From: Myxococcales bacterium
Lineage (GTDB): Bacteria > Myxococcota_A > Polyangia > Nannocystales > Nannocystaceae
NCBI GenBank assembly: GCA_020633315.1
Contig: JACKDV010000005.1
Coordinates: 248,001-312,000, forward strand
Direction: 5' to 3'
Length of the DNA stretch: 64,000 bases
Of the stretch, positions 52,322 to 61,226 are shown piece by piece (position 1 is the stretch's first letter; each line of letters opens with the position of its first letter). A program made the translations under genes and the position numbers. A model generated the notes under the pieces. It did not search any database. It saw only the letters and a list, made by a program, of their open reading frames with translations, and was not told the DNA's origin.

Positions 52322-52938
52322 GCGAGCCGTCACGCCCGGGGGTGGGGCCCCACCCTCGTCCCTGGCCCGACGACCCCCGCCTCGATCCCGAGCTGCTCGA
52401 GCAGGGCGATCGTCGCAACGTGATCGACCGCTACCGCTACTGGCGGGTGGAGGCGATCGTGGCCGACCTCGACGCGCAGCGGCATCCCTTCCACGTGGCC
52501 ATCGAGAACTGGAGCCGCGACCCGAACATCGGCGCCGTGGTGCGCAGCGCCAACGCCTTCGGGGCGGCGGCCGTGCACGTGGTGGGGCGCCGCCGCTGGA
52601 ACCGTCGCGGCGCGATGATGACCGAGCGCTACCAGCACGTGCACCACCGCGAGACCCTGGCCGAGCTCGCGAGCTGGGCCTGCGAGGCTGGCCTGCCCCT
52701 GCTGGGCATCGACAACCTGCCCGGCGCCCAGCCCATCGATCGCGCGCCGCTGCCCCGGGCCTGCGTGCTGCTGCTGGGCCAGGAGGGTCCCGGGCTGAGC
52801 GACGAGGCGCGCGAGCGGGTCGCGGCGGTGCTCTCGATCCCACAGTTCGGCTCGACGCGCTCGATCAATGCCAGCGCGGCGGCGGCGGTGGCGATGTACG
52901 AGTGGTGCCGTCGGCACGCCTCACCGCCCGGGGCATGA
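52318..52938 (+). CDS. TrmH/SpoU family RNA 2'-O-methyltransferase
   Basis: A 206-residue SPOUT methyltransferase. Motif 1 is NWSRDPNIGAVVRSANAFGA with the catalytic Arg, motif 2 VLLLGQEGPGLSDEARERVA and motif 3 STRSINASAAAAVAMYEW, which together form the knot that binds SAM. It should methylate a ribose in tRNA or rRNA in the cytoplasm; the target is not predictable. Starts at GTG 52318 inside the end of the DsbA-like gene. The coupling of an RNA enzyme with a periplasmic redox protein is odd and may be only positional. Confidence 0.92.
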   Translation: MSEPSRPGVGPHPRPWPDDPRLDPELLEQGDRRNVIDRYRYWRVEAIVADLDAQRHPFHVAIENWSRDPNIGAVVRSANAFGAAAVHVVGRRRWNRRGAMMTERYQHVHHRETLAELASWACEAGLPLLGIDNLPGAQPIDRAPLPRACVLLLGQEGPGLSDEARERVAAVLSIPQFGSTRSINASAAAAVAMYEWCRRHASPPGA

Positions 52939-52961
52939 GCCGCGCGAGCACGAGGCCCGGC

Positions 52962-53429
52962 TCAGGTCTGGCCCTCGATGATCCAGCGCCGCCGCCGGGC
53001 GTCGTAGCTCGCGGGGACCAGGGCGTGCCGCCGCAGCAGGCGGACGAGCGAGCGGATCGTCCGCCGCAGGAAGGTGCCGGCGACCACGGCCACCAGCAGC
53101 AGCACCAGGGCGATCACCAGGGACTCGCCGTCGCCCACGAGCACCAGCTCGAGCACGAACCATCCCGCCGCCAGCACCACCGAGAGCAGGATCGACCCGA
53201 AGCCACCGAGCAGGAGCAGCGCCACGATCCGGCGGGCGAGCGGCACGTCGATCGAGACGTGCCCGCAGCCCCGGCACTGGAACAGGGGCTCGTCGGCGGC
53301 GGCGGTGGCCCCCGGCTCCGGGCGGAGCCCGCGGTGCTCGGTCTCGGCGTGGCACATCGGACAGCGCGCGGTCAGGCGTTGGTCCGTCGGTCGCAGCTCG
53401 AACTCGAGCTTGGGCCACTCCAGCGCCAC
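52962..53429 (-). CDS. Zinc-ribbon membrane protein
   Basis: A 155-residue protein. Residues 23-57 contain two CxxC knuckles (CPMCHAETEH and CRGCGHV), a zinc ribbon. Two TM helices follow at about 68-92 and 100-120, then a basic tail. Starts at GTG 53429, with TACGGT ending 6 bases upstream. A similar architecture is encoded at 60236. Function unknown. Confidence 0.78.
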   Translation of the reverse strand: MALEWPKLEFELRPTDQRLTARCPMCHAETEHRGLRPEPGATAAADEPLFQCRGCGHVSIDVPLARRIVALLLLGGFGSILLSVVLAAGWFVLELVLVGDGESLVIALVLLLVAVVAGTFLRRTIRSLVRLLRRHALVPASYDARRRRWIIEGQT

Positions 53430-53435
53430 GGGCCC

Positions 53436-53441
53436 ACCGTA
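53436..53441 (-). promoter_or_regulatory. Putative -10 box TACGGT
   Basis: TACGGT ends 6 bases before the GTG at 53429, leaderless-type layout. Confidence 0.35.
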
Positions 53442-53475
53442 TCACCGGGTCGACACGGGTGCACCGCCCCGTGGC

Positions 53476-54801
53476 TCACAGGTACGGCAGGGCGAGCCAG
53501 GCCGTCCGATCGCGGAGCACGGCGGCCAGGGAGCGTCGGCGCAGGTCGTCCAGGGTCACCTCGCGGCTGGCCGCCACCCGCTCGTCCAGCAGCCGTCGCA
53601 GCGACGCCACGAGCGCCTCGTCCCGGCACTCGATGTCGCATTCGAAATTGAGCCGGAAGCTGCGCTCGTCCCAGTTGGAGGAGCCGATGATGGCCAGGTC
53701 GTCGTCGATCACCATCAGCTTGGTGTGCTCGAAGGGCGGCGGGGACAGCCGCAGCTCGATGCCGCGGGCCAGCAGCGGCAGCCAGGTGCCGCGCGACGCC
53801 CAGGCGACCAGCCGCAGGTTGTTGACCGAGGGCAGGATGATCTGCACCTGCACTCCCGCCGACGCGGCGGCGCACAGGGCCGTGACCACATCCTCGTCCG
53901 GCACGAAGTACGGGGTCATGATCCGCACCCGCGAGGCGGCCCGGACCACCGCGGCCAGCTTCGACCAGCGGATGGGCTCGTCGGCGCGGTCGGGTCCGCC
54001 GTACACGAGCCGGGCCCGGCCGCCGCCGCCTCCCGGGGCGGGCAGCGGAGGCTTGGCCAGGAGCTCGCCCGTGGAGAAGGCCCAGTCCGAGGCGAACAGG
54101 AGCGCCATGTCGCGGACGATCGGCCCCGCCACCGAGAAGTGCAGGTCCCGGGTGGGACGGGGGAGCTCCCACGAGAGCATGCAGGACTCGCGGATGTTCA
54201 TCCCGCCGATGAAGCCGAGCCGGTCATCGACGACCAGCAGCTTGCGATGGTTGCGGAGGTTGGCGTAGGGCCAGCGCCAGGGCATGCGGGTCGGCAGGAA
54301 GCGAGCCGTGGTGACGCCGTGGGCCCGCAGCGAGGTGATGATCGGGGGGCGGGAGTACTGCGCCCCGATGGCGTCCACGAGCACCCGCACCTCCACCCCC
54401 CGCCGGACGGCGCGCGTCAGCGCGTCGCGGAACATCGCGCCGGCTCGATCGTCGTCGAAGATGTACGTGCTCAGCGAGACCGACTCCCGGGCACCTTCGA
54501 TGGCGTCGATCATCGCGGGGTAGGCCGCGTCGCCGCCCACGAGCGGCACCACCTCGTTGCCCTCCGACCAGTGGAAGTCGCTCAGCTCGACGAGCAGCCG
54601 TCGCGCCCGCGCCGGCCGGGGAATCCGATTGACGCCGAGCAGCAGGTACAGCAGCGGCCCCAGCCAGGGGACCATCCAGATCAGGGTGATCCACAGGGCC
54701 GCGCCCCGGGCCTGGCGGTGGACGAGGGTCGCGTGCCCGGTGGCGACCACGGCCGCGACCGCGTGCGTCCACCACAGCACGGTGAGCCAGCTACCCTCCA
54801 T
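53476..54801 (-). CDS. Phospholipase D-family / cardiolipin synthase-like protein
   Basis: A 441-residue protein with two N-terminal TM helices (about 5-25 and 35-56) and two HKD motifs: NHRKLLVVDDRLGFIGGMN and EHTKLMVIDDDLAIIGSSN. Both keep HxKxxxxD, so both half-sites look active. This is the layout of bacterial cardiolipin synthases (Cls), which join two phosphatidylglycerols. CAGGAGG precedes the ATG. The neighbour DedA gene, divergent at 55079, also concerns membrane lipids. Other phosphatidyl transfer reactions are possible. Confidence 0.93.
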   Translation of the reverse strand: MEGSWLTVLWWTHAVAAVVATGHATLVHRQARGAALWITLIWMVPWLGPLLYLLLGVNRIPRPARARRLLVELSDFHWSEGNEVVPLVGGDAAYPAMIDAIEGARESVSLSTYIFDDDRAGAMFRDALTRAVRRGVEVRVLVDAIGAQYSRPPIITSLRAHGVTTARFLPTRMPWRWPYANLRNHRKLLVVDDRLGFIGGMNIRESCMLSWELPRPTRDLHFSVAGPIVRDMALLFASDWAFSTGELLAKPPLPAPGGGGGRARLVYGGPDRADEPIRWSKLAAVVRAASRVRIMTPYFVPDEDVVTALCAAASAGVQVQIILPSVNNLRLVAWASRGTWLPLLARGIELRLSPPPFEHTKLMVIDDDLAIIGSSNWDERSFRLNFECDIECRDEALVASLRRLLDERVAASREVTLDDLRRRSLAAVLRDRTAWLALPYL

Positions 54802-55078
54802 GCGATCCGACCTCCTGCGGAGCGCCGAGGCCCGTCGATCCCTGCTCGCGAAGCTCCTCGGGGCTCACCGCCGCAATCGTACCGTTGCCTCGCCGCGATC
54901 CCCGAGCTCGATGCCACGGGCCTCGACGGCGACGAGGCCCCCGGGCCCCGAGGGGCCGCGCGAGCCCGGAGTATCGCCCGTGGCTTGACGATGCTCACGG
55001 CTGGAGGTCGAGCCCGCCGGGGGCCGGGCGCTGCTACCTTCTGCGACGCGACGGCGCGCCAACGGCGAAGGTGAAGGC

Positions 55079-55714
55079 ATGGAGGTCTGGCTCACGCACG
55101 CGTCCTTCGGGCTCGTCCTGCTGGCGCTGCTGATCGCCGGGCTCGGCGTGCCGATCCCCGAGGAGCCGCTGCTGCTCGCCGCCGGAGTCCTCGCGCACAC
55201 CGATCGGCTCCCGCTACCGCTGGTGATCCTCGCGTGCTCGGCCGCGATCCTGCTCTCCGACTTCTCCTTGTTCTCCATCGCGCGCCACCATGGCCCGCGC
55301 CTGCTCGACCGCCCGTTCCTGCGGCGCCTGCTGCCGCCAGCGCGCCGAGCCTCGCTCGAGCGCATGCTGGCGCGACGCGGCGACGCGATCGTGTTCGCAG
55401 CCCGACACATCCCCGGCCTGCGCGCCCCGATCTTCGCGCTGGCGGGGATGCACCACATGCGCCGCGCTCGCTTCCTGCTGTGGGACGGGCTGGGCCTGTG
55501 CATCACCGCACCGCTGACCGTGTGCGCGGGCTGGCTCGGCTCGGCGCACGTCGACCTGGTCCGTCGCGCCGTCGCCCGCACCGAGCACTGGATCGCCGCC
55601 GTCGCGATCACGGGCCTGGCCGTGGCATGGCTGGTGGTCGCCCTTCGAAAGCGACGTCGCATCGATCGACCAGACGAGCCGGGTCCGGGTCCCACCCCGC
55701 CGTCGACCGACTGA
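55079..55714 (+). CDS. DedA / VTT-domain family membrane protein
   Basis: A 211-residue membrane protein with about five TM helices. GLGVPIPEEPLLLAAGVLA matches the G-x-x-x-P-x-P-E-E motif of DedA re-entrant loops, and VFAARHIPGLRAPIFALAGM carries the conserved Arg pattern of the family (R-x-x-P-x-x-R). DedA proteins act in lipid recycling (undecaprenyl phosphate or phospholipid flipping) and membrane potential. The C-terminus is a basic and Pro-rich tail. Ends 44 bases before a convergent gene. Confidence 0.92.
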   Translation: MEVWLTHASFGLVLLALLIAGLGVPIPEEPLLLAAGVLAHTDRLPLPLVILACSAAILLSDFSLFSIARHHGPRLLDRPFLRRLLPPARRASLERMLARRGDAIVFAARHIPGLRAPIFALAGMHHMRRARFLLWDGLGLCITAPLTVCAGWLGSAHVDLVRRAVARTEHWIAAVAITGLAVAWLVVALRKRRRIDRPDEPGPGPTPPSTD

Positions 55715-55758
55715 GCGCCAGGGCCCCCCGCTCGACGACGGCGGCGCGCCAGCACCTC

Positions 55759-56268
55759 TCAGCCATCCAGGCGAGGCACGGCCAGCCGGGAGCCCGTGGG
55801 CCGCCCCAGCACCTCGAGCGGCACCACCCGCTCGGCATCGGGCGCGACCAGGCGCGGCACCCCGGGTCGCGCTCGCATGGGACGAGGCATCGACGGCCGC
55901 GGCATCGCACGCTCGAGCAGCAGGCGAGCTCGCGGCAGCACCGGGTCGAGCGCCCGGCACAGGTCGCGCGCGCGCTCGAAGCCGGGCTCGAGCATCATCG
56001 CCACCGAGCCGCGGGCCGAGCGGAAGCGCAGCACTCGTCCGCCCCCGGGGTGCCCCCAGGCGGCGAAGGCCTTGGCGATGAGGAGCTGGATCTCCGTGCA
56101 GGGATCGAAGGCGGCCATCGGCAGGCGGATCTCGACGAACGAGCGCGCCCGGCCACCAGAGCCCACCATCGCGCTCGGCTCCCCGACGACCGCTCCCGCC
56201 TCGCGGCGGATCGGCGATCCAGCCAGGTGGCCCTCGCGGACGTTGCGGGCGTAGACCAGCAGCTCCAT
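55759..56268 (-). CDS. Hypothetical protein
   Basis: A 169-residue soluble protein of unknown function. VEIRLPMAAFDPCTEIQLLI and AAWGHPGGGRVLRFRSARGS are the most regular parts. Arg/Pro-rich between about 120 and 140. AAGGAG precedes the ATG at 56268, and TGC-TACGGC just upstream may be a -10 box. No secretion signal. Confidence 0.6.
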   Translation of the reverse strand: MELLVYARNVREGHLAGSPIRREAGAVVGEPSAMVGSGGRARSFVEIRLPMAAFDPCTEIQLLIAKAFAAWGHPGGGRVLRFRSARGSVAMMLEPGFERARDLCRALDPVLPRARLLLERAMPRPSMPRPMRARPGVPRLVAPDAERVVPLEVLGRPTGSRLAVPRLDG

Positions 56269-56333
56269 GCTCCTTCGGCCGTAGCACCCGGCCGGTCGCC
56301 GCCGCAAGAAAGCCGCGTTCCGCTGCGGTCGAC

Positions 56334-57512
56334 CTACTGCTCCAGGCAGAGCACGCCACGCGCGCCCTCGCAGGTCGCCGTGCCCTGACCCTCGAGCCAG
56401 CGGATGAGCAGGGTCCAGGCGATGGGCGACTCGATGGCCGTGGCGTCGGTCCATCCCATGCACGTGGTGGCGTCGGTGGCCGCCTCGGTGGACGAGACCA
56501 CGCCCGACCAGAAGGCTGCGCTCGAGGCCAGGCCCCCGTCGACGTCGAGGACCGGGGGGGACAGCACCTGGCCCCAGGTCGCAGGCGAGCCCGAGCCCGG
56601 CAGCACCACCGCGCCGTCGGGACGGACCCAGTCCCCACCCAGCGCGTGACGATCGAACAGCGCCTCGCCCGGCACGGCCATCAGCGCCAAGAAGGTGCCG
56701 CTCAGCCCCGCCGCGCCTGCCTCGTCGGCGCACATCTGGTCGGCCACCTCGCGACCGGCGTCGGCCGTGATGGTGCCGGTGGTCTCGAACATCAGCCGGG
56801 CGTCGGCCGCCGGAGCGGGGTTCTGCACCGGCGCATCGGCATCGATCCCCAGGCAGAACAGGTGAGCCATGAAGTCGCAGGGAGCCGACACGCCGCTGCT
56901 CCACCAGCCTCCGACCGCGTCGGTGTAGCCGAGCTGGCCGTACTGGGCGGGGTCGGTCGAGCTCCAGCTCCCGCAGTCGTCGGGCACCCCCGCACCTCCG
57001 ATCCCCTGCGCTCCCGTGAACACGTAGGCAAAGCCGTTGCCCGAGACCGGGGTGCCCGTCTCGGTGAGCATCAGCGGGTACGAGGCGCGGCCGGACAGGA
57101 GCGCGTCGCGGTCGGTCGCGAACACCAGGCCGTCGGTGCGCACCCAGCCGCTGGCGTTGCCCAGGCGGCCGGCCGCCGACGTGGAGGCATCGCCCAGCCA
57201 GGCCACGAAGGTCCCCGGCAGCCCGGCCGAGCCCGCGGCCATCTGGCACTTCTCGTCGGCGCCCGCCAGGCCTCCCAGCGCGGCCGTGTACTGGGCCGAG
57301 GTCACGAAGGCCACGTTGAGGTCCACCGCCGGACCCGAGCCTGCGCTGCCGTCGTCGGCCCCGCTCGAGCCCGTGTCGGTGGAGGAGCCCGTCGCCGGGC
57401 CCATCGTGCCGGACGGCGAGTAGGACTCGCCGTAGCTGGGATCGATCTCCACGCACGCGACGGACGAGCAGCCCAGCAACCCGCAGGTCACGACGTGATG
57501 GAGGCGCGGCAT
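56334..57512 (-). CDS. DUF1554-like lipoprotein with two repeats
   Basis: A 392-residue lipoprotein: signal MPRLHHVVTCGLLGCSSVAC, lipobox SVAC, then a Ser/Gly/Thr linker. Two copies of a domain follow: NVAFVTSAQYTAALGGLAGA with DEKCQMAAGSAGLPGTFVAW, and later DQMCADEAGAAGLSGTFLAL with DWVRPDGAVVLPG. The pattern (VFVTS..Y.G.LGGL.GAD..C...A..AGL.G...AW) is that of the DUF1554 family of secreted bacterial proteins, which has a C-type-lectin-like character. Start at 57512 because TATGGT ends 7 bases upstream; the ATG at 57524 is inside that box. Binding function inferred. Confidence 0.85.
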   Translation of the reverse strand: MPRLHHVVTCGLLGCSSVACVEIDPSYGESYSPSGTMGPATGSSTDTGSSGADDGSAGSGPAVDLNVAFVTSAQYTAALGGLAGADEKCQMAAGSAGLPGTFVAWLGDASTSAAGRLGNASGWVRTDGLVFATDRDALLSGRASYPLMLTETGTPVSGNGFAYVFTGAQGIGGAGVPDDCGSWSSTDPAQYGQLGYTDAVGGWWSSGVSAPCDFMAHLFCLGIDADAPVQNPAPAADARLMFETTGTITADAGREVADQMCADEAGAAGLSGTFLALMAVPGEALFDRHALGGDWVRPDGAVVLPGSGSPATWGQVLSPPVLDVDGGLASSAAFWSGVVSSTEAATDATTCMGWTDATAIESPIAWTLLIRWLEGQGTATCEGARGVLCLEQ

Positions 57513-57519
57513 CCCCTCC

Positions 57520-57525
57520 ACCATA
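57520..57525 (-). promoter_or_regulatory. Putative -10 box TATGGT
   Basis: TATGGT ends 7 bases (GGAGGGG) before the ATG at 57512, so the DUF1554 gene may have its own promoter behind the hydrolase gene. Confidence 0.45.
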
Positions 57526-57543
57526 GCGCGGATCAGCGCCGGC

Positions 57544-58413
57544 TCACCGCCAGCCGGCGTCGGCGAGCAATCCCTCGATCGCACGGCCGATCGGCTCGGC
57601 CTGCTCCACGAGGCCCAGGTGCGTCCCCTCGCCGAGCCGCAGCAGCCGCGAGCCAGGGATCGCCGCGTGGATGGGCAGCCCCACGGTGCGCGGCGGAGCG
57701 AACACGTCCTTGTCACCGGTCACCACCAGGGTGGGCACGTCGATGGTGGGCAGCACGTCGCGGGCGTCGTGCTCTCCTCCCTGCAGGGCGATCCTCGCCA
57801 GCGTGCGCGGGTCGAGTCGCCCGAAGTGCTCCACGTAGCGTGCCAGGTCGGCGTTGCCCGCCGCCCGCCCGTACAGCCGCATCCAGCGGCCCATGGTCAT
57901 GCTGCCCGGCAGGCGAGCCATGCGATGGGCGACCCCGAACACCGGGGGCAGCCACGGCGCCGGCACGTGCCGGAACAGGCGCTGGATCGAGGGCCCCACC
58001 AACGGACGCAGCGCGGTGTCGAACAGTCGCCCCGCCGGCCCGAGCACCAGCCCCAGCGCAGCGATGCGCTCGCGATGTCCCCTCCACGCCTCGAGCACCA
58101 CCTGGCAGCCCATCGAGAAGCCGAGCACCACCGCCTTCTCCGTGCCCGTCACGTCCATCACCCGGCGCATGTCGTCGGCGAGCGAGGAGATGCGCGTGCC
58201 GAAGTCGGTCCGGGCGGGATCGGACTCGCCGTGCCCCTTGTAGTCCCAGGTGATCACGCGGAAGCGGGGGAGCCAGCGCGAGATCAGCGGCTGCCAGAAG
58301 AAGTCGGAGGTGCTCAGGCCGTTGGCGAGCACGATCGGGCGCCCCTCGCCGGTCACGCGGTAGGCGATGCGGGTGCCGTCGGCGGATTCGAGGTAGCGAG
58401 AGGGAGCACGCAC
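57544..58413 (-). CDS. Alpha/beta hydrolase
   Basis: A 289-residue alpha/beta hydrolase. Oxyanion segment IVLANGLSTSDFFWQP, WDYKGHGESDPA, and nucleophile elbow VVLGFSMGCQVVLEA (Ser in G-F-S-M-G). The acid is in VTGDKDVFAPP and the catalytic His in EGTHLGLVEQ. Esterase, lipase or dehalogenase-like activity cannot be distinguished. Starts at GTG 58413; TAGAGT at 58426-58431 is a likely -10 box. 31 bases before the DUF1554 gene. Confidence 0.92.
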   Translation of the reverse strand: MRAPSRYLESADGTRIAYRVTGEGRPIVLANGLSTSDFFWQPLISRWLPRFRVITWDYKGHGESDPARTDFGTRISSLADDMRRVMDVTGTEKAVVLGFSMGCQVVLEAWRGHRERIAALGLVLGPAGRLFDTALRPLVGPSIQRLFRHVPAPWLPPVFGVAHRMARLPGSMTMGRWMRLYGRAAGNADLARYVEHFGRLDPRTLARIALQGGEHDARDVLPTIDVPTLVVTGDKDVFAPPRTVGLPIHAAIPGSRLLRLGEGTHLGLVEQAEPIGRAIEGLLADAGWR

Positions 58414-58557
58414 GGGATCGGCCGAACTCTAGCGCTCGGGGGCCGGGCGATCCACGCCGCGGTCGCGAGCGAAGCCAGGCGAGGGCCGGAGCTCCGGGTG
58501 CTCGGCTCCAGCGGACACCGCCGGCCGAGGCGGCGTATGCTGGGGCCGAGGTCCGAG

Positions 58558-60192
58558 ATGCGAGCGTGGCGACGATGGGCGATGACGATGGCGGTGCTCG
58601 GCGCGGGCTGCCGCGGCGGGGGCTCGGGCGACGGCAGCGGTGATGCGGGCCACGACGACGGAGAGGACGCCGGCGAGAGCGGAGTAGAGCCTCCCCGCGC
58701 GCCCGCGTGCGACCCCGGCTCGGCCCCCTCGGCCACGGTGGCCGAGCCGGTGCTCACGCTGCGCCTGGCCAACCGCTGGCGCGAGGCGTGGCTGGGCTCG
58801 GCCGCGGTGGCCGACGTGGACGGCGACGGCAGCAACGAGATCATCGTGCCGCGGGCCGACATGCTGCTGGTGTGGGGCGTCGACGGCAGCCTCGAGTGGA
58901 GCTACGAGACCGGCACCGGCCGGATCTGGGCGAGCCCGGTGGTGGCCGACCTCGACGCCGACGGGGCCCTCGAGATCGCGATCGCGGCGCGCGAGCAGGT
59001 GATCGTGCTCGAGGGCGACGGCTCGCTGCACCCCGGCTCGCCCATGAGCTGGGAGGACGAGCTGCGCAGCCTGGCCGCGGGTCAGCTCGACGGCGACGCG
59101 CCGCTCGAGCTGGTGGTGGCCCCCGCCCACGGCGGCCCCACCGACGTGATGCACGCCTTCGAGGTCGACGGCAGCCCGGTCGCCGGCTTCCCGCCCAACG
59201 CCACGGGCAGCTCGGGCTGCGACGACGCCTGCTACCTCGCCGGTTGCTTCGATCAGAACCTCGCGGTGGGCGACCTCGACGGCGACGGCCGCGACGACAT
59301 CGTGGCGCCGCACGACAACGCCTACGCGAGCATCCACCGCTCCACCGGCGAGGCCTTCGATGCCGCGCCCGGCTTCCCCGTGCTCAAGACCCCCGGGGTC
59401 CGCTACCTGCACGATCTGGCGCAGGCCCAGCAGGGCTGGGCCGAGGACGAGGAGACCGCCAACCAGGCGCACTTCACCAACACCGCGCCCGCGATCGCAG
59501 ACCTCGACGGCGACGGCACCACCGAGGTGGTGATGCTGGGCAGCGTGCAGAACGCGGCGCAGACCGATCGCGAGCGCGGGGTGGCGTTGTGGGTGGTGGG
59601 CTCGGACGCCGCGCGCCGCCCCGGCTTCGATCCGCCCTTCCATGCGCCGGGCTACCGCGCGGGGCTGTGGGACTTCGAGGGCACCAACGTGGTGGGGGCC
59701 ACCAACCAGGTCGCGGTGGCCGACCTCGATCCCGACCAGCCGGGCCTCGAGATGGTGTTCGCCGACTTCGACGGCAACCTGCACGCGGTCTCCTCCGACG
59801 GCCGCGCGCTGTGGCAGACCAGCTTCACCACCTCCGACGACGTGCTCACCGCGGGGGCGGCCATCGCCGACCTGAGCGCCGACGGGATCCCCGAGATCGT
59901 GCTCAACACCTACTCGCCCACCGAGGATCGCTCGGCGCTGTTCGTGCTCGACGCGGGGGGCAACGTGCTGCACCAGCTCGCCCTGCCGCGGCGCGGCGCC
60001 ATGCCGGTGCCCACGATCGCCGACGTGGAGGGCGACGGCACCCTCGAGATCATCGTGTCGCTCAAGGACGCCGAGGACGGGGTGGAGAGCGTGCGCGTGT
60101 ACTCGGTGCCGGGCTCGGAGACCAACTGCCTGCCCTGGCCGACCGGCCGCGGCAACACGCTGCGCAACGGCTTCGTCCCCCCGCGGGGCTGA
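58558..60192 (+). CDS. FG-GAP/VCBS-repeat surface lipoprotein
   Basis: A 544-residue lipoprotein. Signal MRAWRRWAMTMAVLGAGC, lipobox LGAGC, then a Gly/Asp/Ser linker. The body has repeated blades with calcium-binding-like loops: DVDGDGSNEIIV, DLDADGALEIAI, DLDGDGRDDIVA, DLDGDGTTEVVM and DVEGDGTLEIIV, i.e. a beta-propeller of FG-GAP/VCBS type. Similar to the protein at 27404 but without the C-terminal CARDB-like domain. A TATGCT box at 58536-58541 overlaps an earlier in-frame ATG (58537), so 58558 with GAGG before it is preferred. Surface display inferred. Confidence 0.88.
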   Translation: MRAWRRWAMTMAVLGAGCRGGGSGDGSGDAGHDDGEDAGESGVEPPRAPACDPGSAPSATVAEPVLTLRLANRWREAWLGSAAVADVDGDGSNEIIVPRADMLLVWGVDGSLEWSYETGTGRIWASPVVADLDADGALEIAIAAREQVIVLEGDGSLHPGSPMSWEDELRSLAAGQLDGDAPLELVVAPAHGGPTDVMHAFEVDGSPVAGFPPNATGSSGCDDACYLAGCFDQNLAVGDLDGDGRDDIVAPHDNAYASIHRSTGEAFDAAPGFPVLKTPGVRYLHDLAQAQQGWAEDEETANQAHFTNTAPAIADLDGDGTTEVVMLGSVQNAAQTDRERGVALWVVGSDAARRPGFDPPFHAPGYRAGLWDFEGTNVVGATNQVAVADLDPDQPGLEMVFADFDGNLHAVSSDGRALWQTSFTTSDDVLTAGAAIADLSADGIPEIVLNTYSPTEDRSALFVLDAGGNVLHQLALPRRGAMPVPTIADVEGDGTLEIIVSLKDAEDGVESVRVYSVPGSETNCLPWPTGRGNTLRNGFVPPRG

Positions 60193-60235
60193 GCGCCCGG
60201 GCCCCCGAGAGGGAGGTGGTACGGCCCGTGCATCC

Positions 60236-60775
60236 ATGCCGGGCATGAGCTCCCTCGGACCGCTGCGCGAGCCCCATCCCATCCACGCCACCGAGCTGCG
60301 CTGCCCGTGCTGCGGCGATCCGCTGTATGTGGCCACGCCTCCCGCCGAGGTCAGCCTGACGAGCTGCCCGGGGCCCGGGTGCCATTGCGTCATCTTCGTG
60401 GCCACGGGCCGAGCGCTGCCCTGGGGTCGCCGCCCGGTCGCGCTCACGGCCGACGGTCTGCTGCATGGTCGCGATGCGCCCCGCGACTCGCCCCGCGCTC
60501 TCGCGACCTTCCTCGCCTTCGTCGCGCCCTTCGTGCTGGTGCCGCTGTGGGCCTGGACCAAGGCGCTCACCGGGCGCTACCCGCCGCAGCTCGAGGCCAT
60601 GGTGGTGGTGGGCAGCTCGCCGGCCCTGATCACCGGCGTGCTCGCGCTGGGACTGGGCATCGTGGGGACCACCGCCGATGCGCTCGAGCGACGCCGAGCT
60701 CGCAGACAGCGACGACGGGCGCTCGCCGACGCGCCGTGGATCGCCGCGCAGCGCTTCGCCGAGCCCGAGCCATGA
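60236..60775 (+). CDS. Zinc-ribbon membrane protein
   Basis: A 179-residue protein. CPCCGDPLY at about 23-31 and a later CPGPGCHC provide a zinc-ribbon-like set of Cys. Two TM helices are predicted at about 87-107 and 121-144, followed by a strongly basic stretch (ERRRARRQRRRALA). Layout like the protein at 52962. Alternative start ATG at 60245. Its end is 3 bases from the stop of the convergent lipoprotein gene. Function unknown. Confidence 0.75.
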   Translation: MPGMSSLGPLREPHPIHATELRCPCCGDPLYVATPPAEVSLTSCPGPGCHCVIFVATGRALPWGRRPVALTADGLLHGRDAPRDSPRALATFLAFVAPFVLVPLWAWTKALTGRYPPQLEAMVVVGSSPALITGVLALGLGIVGTTADALERRRARRQRRRALADAPWIAAQRFAEPEP

Positions 60776-60778
60776 GCG

Positions 60779-61207
60779 CTACGGAGACGGCGGCGCGGAA
60801 CCAGGCGATCGAGCAGCCGCGGAGGGAGGGAGGACGAGCCAGCTCGGTCGCTTCGCGGCGATGGCCGAGCAGCTCTCGAGCGCCATCAGCTCCTCCACGC
60901 TCCCCACCGCGAGGATGCAATCGGCCTGGGCCTGGGTGAGCCCCTCGGCCCGGCACTGGGAGGCGGCCATCGACGTGGAGGCGTCCATGATCGTGGCCTC
61001 GGCCGGCGAGGGCGAGCCACCTCCGGCCGAGGCGATGGTGTGGGTCAGGTGACGCGTCGCGCGGGCGCACAGGTCGTCGGCATCCTCGACCTTCGGCGGC
61101 GCCGCCCGGCTCGCATCCTCGGCCGGCTCGCCGCAGGCGATCGGGAGCCCGGCGATCCATGCCATCGCCCACCCGAGCCTCGAGCGGGGGCTCATGTGTC
61201 GTCGCAC
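60779..61207 (-). CDS. Small hypothetical lipoprotein
   Basis: A 142-residue lipoprotein. With GTG at 61207 the signal is MRRHMSPRSRLGWAMAWIAG LPIAC, lipobox PIAC. The mature part has four or five further Cys (DDLCARATRHLTHTIAS, QCRAEGLTQAQADCILAVGS, ALESCSAIAA), a spacing found in many small myxobacterial lipoproteins. The GTG is chosen because TACCCT ends 7 bases upstream and it adds the basic residues that a signal peptide needs; ATG 61195 is the alternative. Function unknown. Confidence 0.75.
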   Translation of the reverse strand: MRRHMSPRSRLGWAMAWIAGLPIACGEPAEDASRAAPPKVEDADDLCARATRHLTHTIASAGGGSPSPAEATIMDASTSMAASQCRAEGLTQAQADCILAVGSVEELMALESCSAIAAKRPSWLVLPPSAAARSPGSAPPSP

Positions 61208-61214
61208 GAGCCCG

Positions 61215-61220
61215 AGGGTA
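61215..61220 (-). promoter_or_regulatory. Putative -10 box TACCCT
   Basis: TACCCT ends 7 bases before the GTG at 61207, leaderless-type layout. Confidence 0.35.
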
Positions 61221-61226
61221 GGCCCA

